DNA from: Candidatus Aerophobota bacterium
Lineage (GTDB): Bacteria; Aerophobota; Aerophobia; Aerophobales; B3-G15
DNA: 8,209 nucleotides
Assembly: GCA_030607715.1 (NCBI GenBank)
Contig: JAUWJM010000067.1
Span: 1-8,209 of the forward strand
Direction: 5' to 3'
The position numbers and the translations under genes are program-made. The notes beneath the pieces are model-generated. The model saw only the letters and a program-made list of their open reading frames with translations. It ran no database searches and had not been told where the DNA came from. Below, one piece after another: positions 7,080-8,209 of the stretch (position 1 is the first letter of the stretch; every line of letters begins with the position of its first letter).

Positions 7080-7119
7080 AAGGGTCGGCAATCCTCTATA
7101 TTAAAGACCGCCGACCCTT
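7080..7119 (-). promoter_or_regulatory. Stem-loop between dppA and dppB
   Basis: A perfect 10-bp inverted repeat, AAGGGTCGGC (7080-7089) and GCCGACCCTT (7110-7119), encloses a 20-nt loop, starting about 15 bases after the dppA stop. The sequence after the stem in the direction of transcription is T-rich but interrupted (TTTAGTTTAAATT), so it is at best a leaky terminator. Stem-loops in this position of binding-protein importer operons are known to stabilise the upstream mRNA or to reduce read-through, so that the binding protein is made in excess over the membrane parts. That role is inferred here. Confidence 0.65.
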
Positions 7120-7134
7120 ATAAACAAGAAATTT

Positions 7135-8208
7135 TTACTCCATCCACACAGGATAAAAGAACTTTCTGGATGTGGGATGCAGGACATAACCGTGCACATT
7201 TGATCTGAAGACTAAATTTTGGTTTGCATGAGCCAGGTATACCCAGGGTGCCTCTTCATGTATTATTTCCTGGGCTTTTCGGTAGTATTCGGCCCTTTTC
7301 TCTATATCATAGGTTCTCAGTGCCCTGGTAAGTAAATCTTGCAGTTCATCATTATCAGAGAAAGCAACGTTTCCAGCAGTACCTATTGAACAAGCATTTG
7401 CTCCATACAGAACATTCATAAAGTTATTCGTGTCTCCATTGTCACCGGTCCATCCCAGAAGACACATATTATGTTTCCCTGCTTCAGTATCTTGAAGATA
7501 TGTAGCCCAATCCTCCTGAAAAATCTCTACATCTATACCTACAGCAGCCAGAAAAGACTGAATCGCCTCTCCTATCTTTACTGGATCAAACATATAAGGT
7601 CTTGATACAGGCATTACATATAAGGTAGTTTTAAACCCATCTGGATAGCCAGCCTCTTCTAAGAGTTCCTTTGCCTTTTCAGGATCATAGGGATAATCCT
7701 TTATCTCATCATTGTATCCCAGCATAAACGGTGGTATCCCATTCTTGGCCACTATAGCTGTTCCCATATACAAGCCTTCCACTATCGCCTTTTTATCAAT
7801 AGCATAGTTAATCGCCTGCCTTACCTTCTTTTTTGTGAGAGGCTCGGAGTATCCAGGAACTTTTTCCCATGCCTCATCAGGGTCACGCACGCCATTTTCA
7901 TTTACATCTTTATATCCATATCCACAGTTCATAGCCATATATCCAGTATTCATACCCGGTTGTGTTAGAAGTTGCAAATCAGGGCTGGCTTTTATTATAA
8001 CAAAATCAGCCGGATTTGGATATTCTATTCCCTGCACCTCATTCGTTACCATAGCCATAACTCTTGCCGATCGATCTGGAATTACCCTGAAAATTAACCT
8101 ATCTAAATAAGCTCTTTTACGCCAGTAGTTTTCATTAGCCACCAGGGTGATGTGGTCATTTTTTACCCATTCCACAAATTTAAATGGGCCTGTTCCGCAA
8201 GGATGTTT
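7135..8208 (-). CDS. dppA: Dipeptide-binding protein DppA, solute-binding family 5 (N-terminus outside window)
   Basis: This is the extracytoplasmic binding protein that delivers peptides to DppBC. The frame stays open to the right edge (357 residues seen), so roughly the first third, including any signal peptide, is missing. A GTG at 8175 is internal: the upstream codons read HPCGTGPFKFVEW, the conserved family-5 motif. Several stretches resemble Escherichia coli DppA: AKNGIPPFMLGYNDEIKDY, YDPEKAKELLEEAG, PVSRPY and especially GWTGDNGDTNNF (252-263 of the visible part). In DppA the corresponding segment holds the Asp that binds the peptide amino group. Unlike DppA, there are about 24 extra residues between the GYMAMN strand and KKVRQAINYAID, containing DVNENGVRDPDE (bases 7873-7908), a canonical EF-hand-type calcium loop. 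The C-terminus FFYPVWME is typical. It heads the operon. Dipeptide specificity is likely but other short peptides are possible. Confidence 0.93.
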   Translation of the reverse strand, partial: KHPCGTGPFKFVEWVKNDHITLVANENYWRKRAYLDRLIFRVIPDRSARVMAMVTNEVQGIEYPNPADFVIIKASPDLQLLTQPGMNTGYMAMNCGYGYKDVNENGVRDPDEAWEKVPGYSEPLTKKKVRQAINYAIDKKAIVEGLYMGTAIVAKNGIPPFMLGYNDEIKDYPYDPEKAKELLEEAGYPDGFKTTLYVMPVSRPYMFDPVKIGEAIQSFLAAVGIDVEIFQEDWATYLQDTEAGKHNMCLLGWTGDNGDTNNFMNVLYGANACSIGTAGNVAFSDNDELQDLLTRALRTYDIEKRAEYYRKAQEIIHEEAPWVYLAHANQNLVFRSNVHGYVLHPTSRKFFYPVWME

Positions 8209-8209
8209 A

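Noticed and set aside
8173..8175. GTG at 8175 as the true start of the binding protein
   Set aside because: The frame continues upstream to the window edge through the conserved HPCGTGPFKF motif, so the gene is simply cut by the window.
1..8209. A novel defence, toxin-antitoxin or mobile gene system
   Set aside because: All coding space is taken by recognisable transport and housekeeping genes; the only unusual structure is in the intergenic repeats and the binding-protein insertion.

Overview
The window is a compact, AT-rich bacterial segment in which every supported gene lies on the minus strand. In transcription order (right to left) it holds a peptide ABC importer operon, dppA (5' end cut off by the window edge), dppB, dppC, dppD and dppF, followed by three housekeeping genes: rpsI (ribosomal protein S9), accD (acetyl-CoA carboxylase carboxyltransferase beta subunit) and pyrG (CTP synthase). 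A possible next gene starts at the extreme left end. All proteins look intact and ordinary for their families. I see no rRNA, tRNA, CRISPR array, insertion sequence, prophage or defence gene.

The importer is complete apart from the N-terminus of the binding protein: a DppA-like periplasmic or lipid-anchored dipeptide-binding protein, two permeases and two ATPases, in the classical A-B-C-D-F order. The four translocator genes are tightly packed (gaps of 5 to 31 bp). An 88-bp gap with a 10-bp stem-loop separates dppA from dppB. The binding protein carries an unusual insertion of about 24 residues with a textbook EF-hand-like calcium loop.

rpsI, accD and pyrG cover translation, fatty-acid synthesis and pyrimidine nucleotide synthesis. 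rpsI is not preceded by rplM, its usual partner. Instead it has a strong predicted sigma-70 promoter between dppF and itself. No intrinsic terminator is evident after dppF, so read-through is possible.

The most interesting content is between the genes. Two intergenic gaps (accD-pyrG and rpsI-accD) each hold a pair of inverted, REP-like palindromes. All four units share a 5' GTAG tetranucleotide and a stem closed by the same TTTA loop. In one pair the two stems differ by three fully compensated base-pair changes. This matches the architecture of REP/BIME elements mobilised by RAYT (REP-associated tyrosine transposase) proteins. A different short-repeat element (period 9 and 10) lies across the dppD/dppF junction and supplies the C-terminal residues of DppD.

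Organism: a low-GC bacterium with peptide uptake, perhaps an uncultured anaerobic lineage. The sequence alone does not fix the phylum, and I recognise no lineage-specific signature with confidence.
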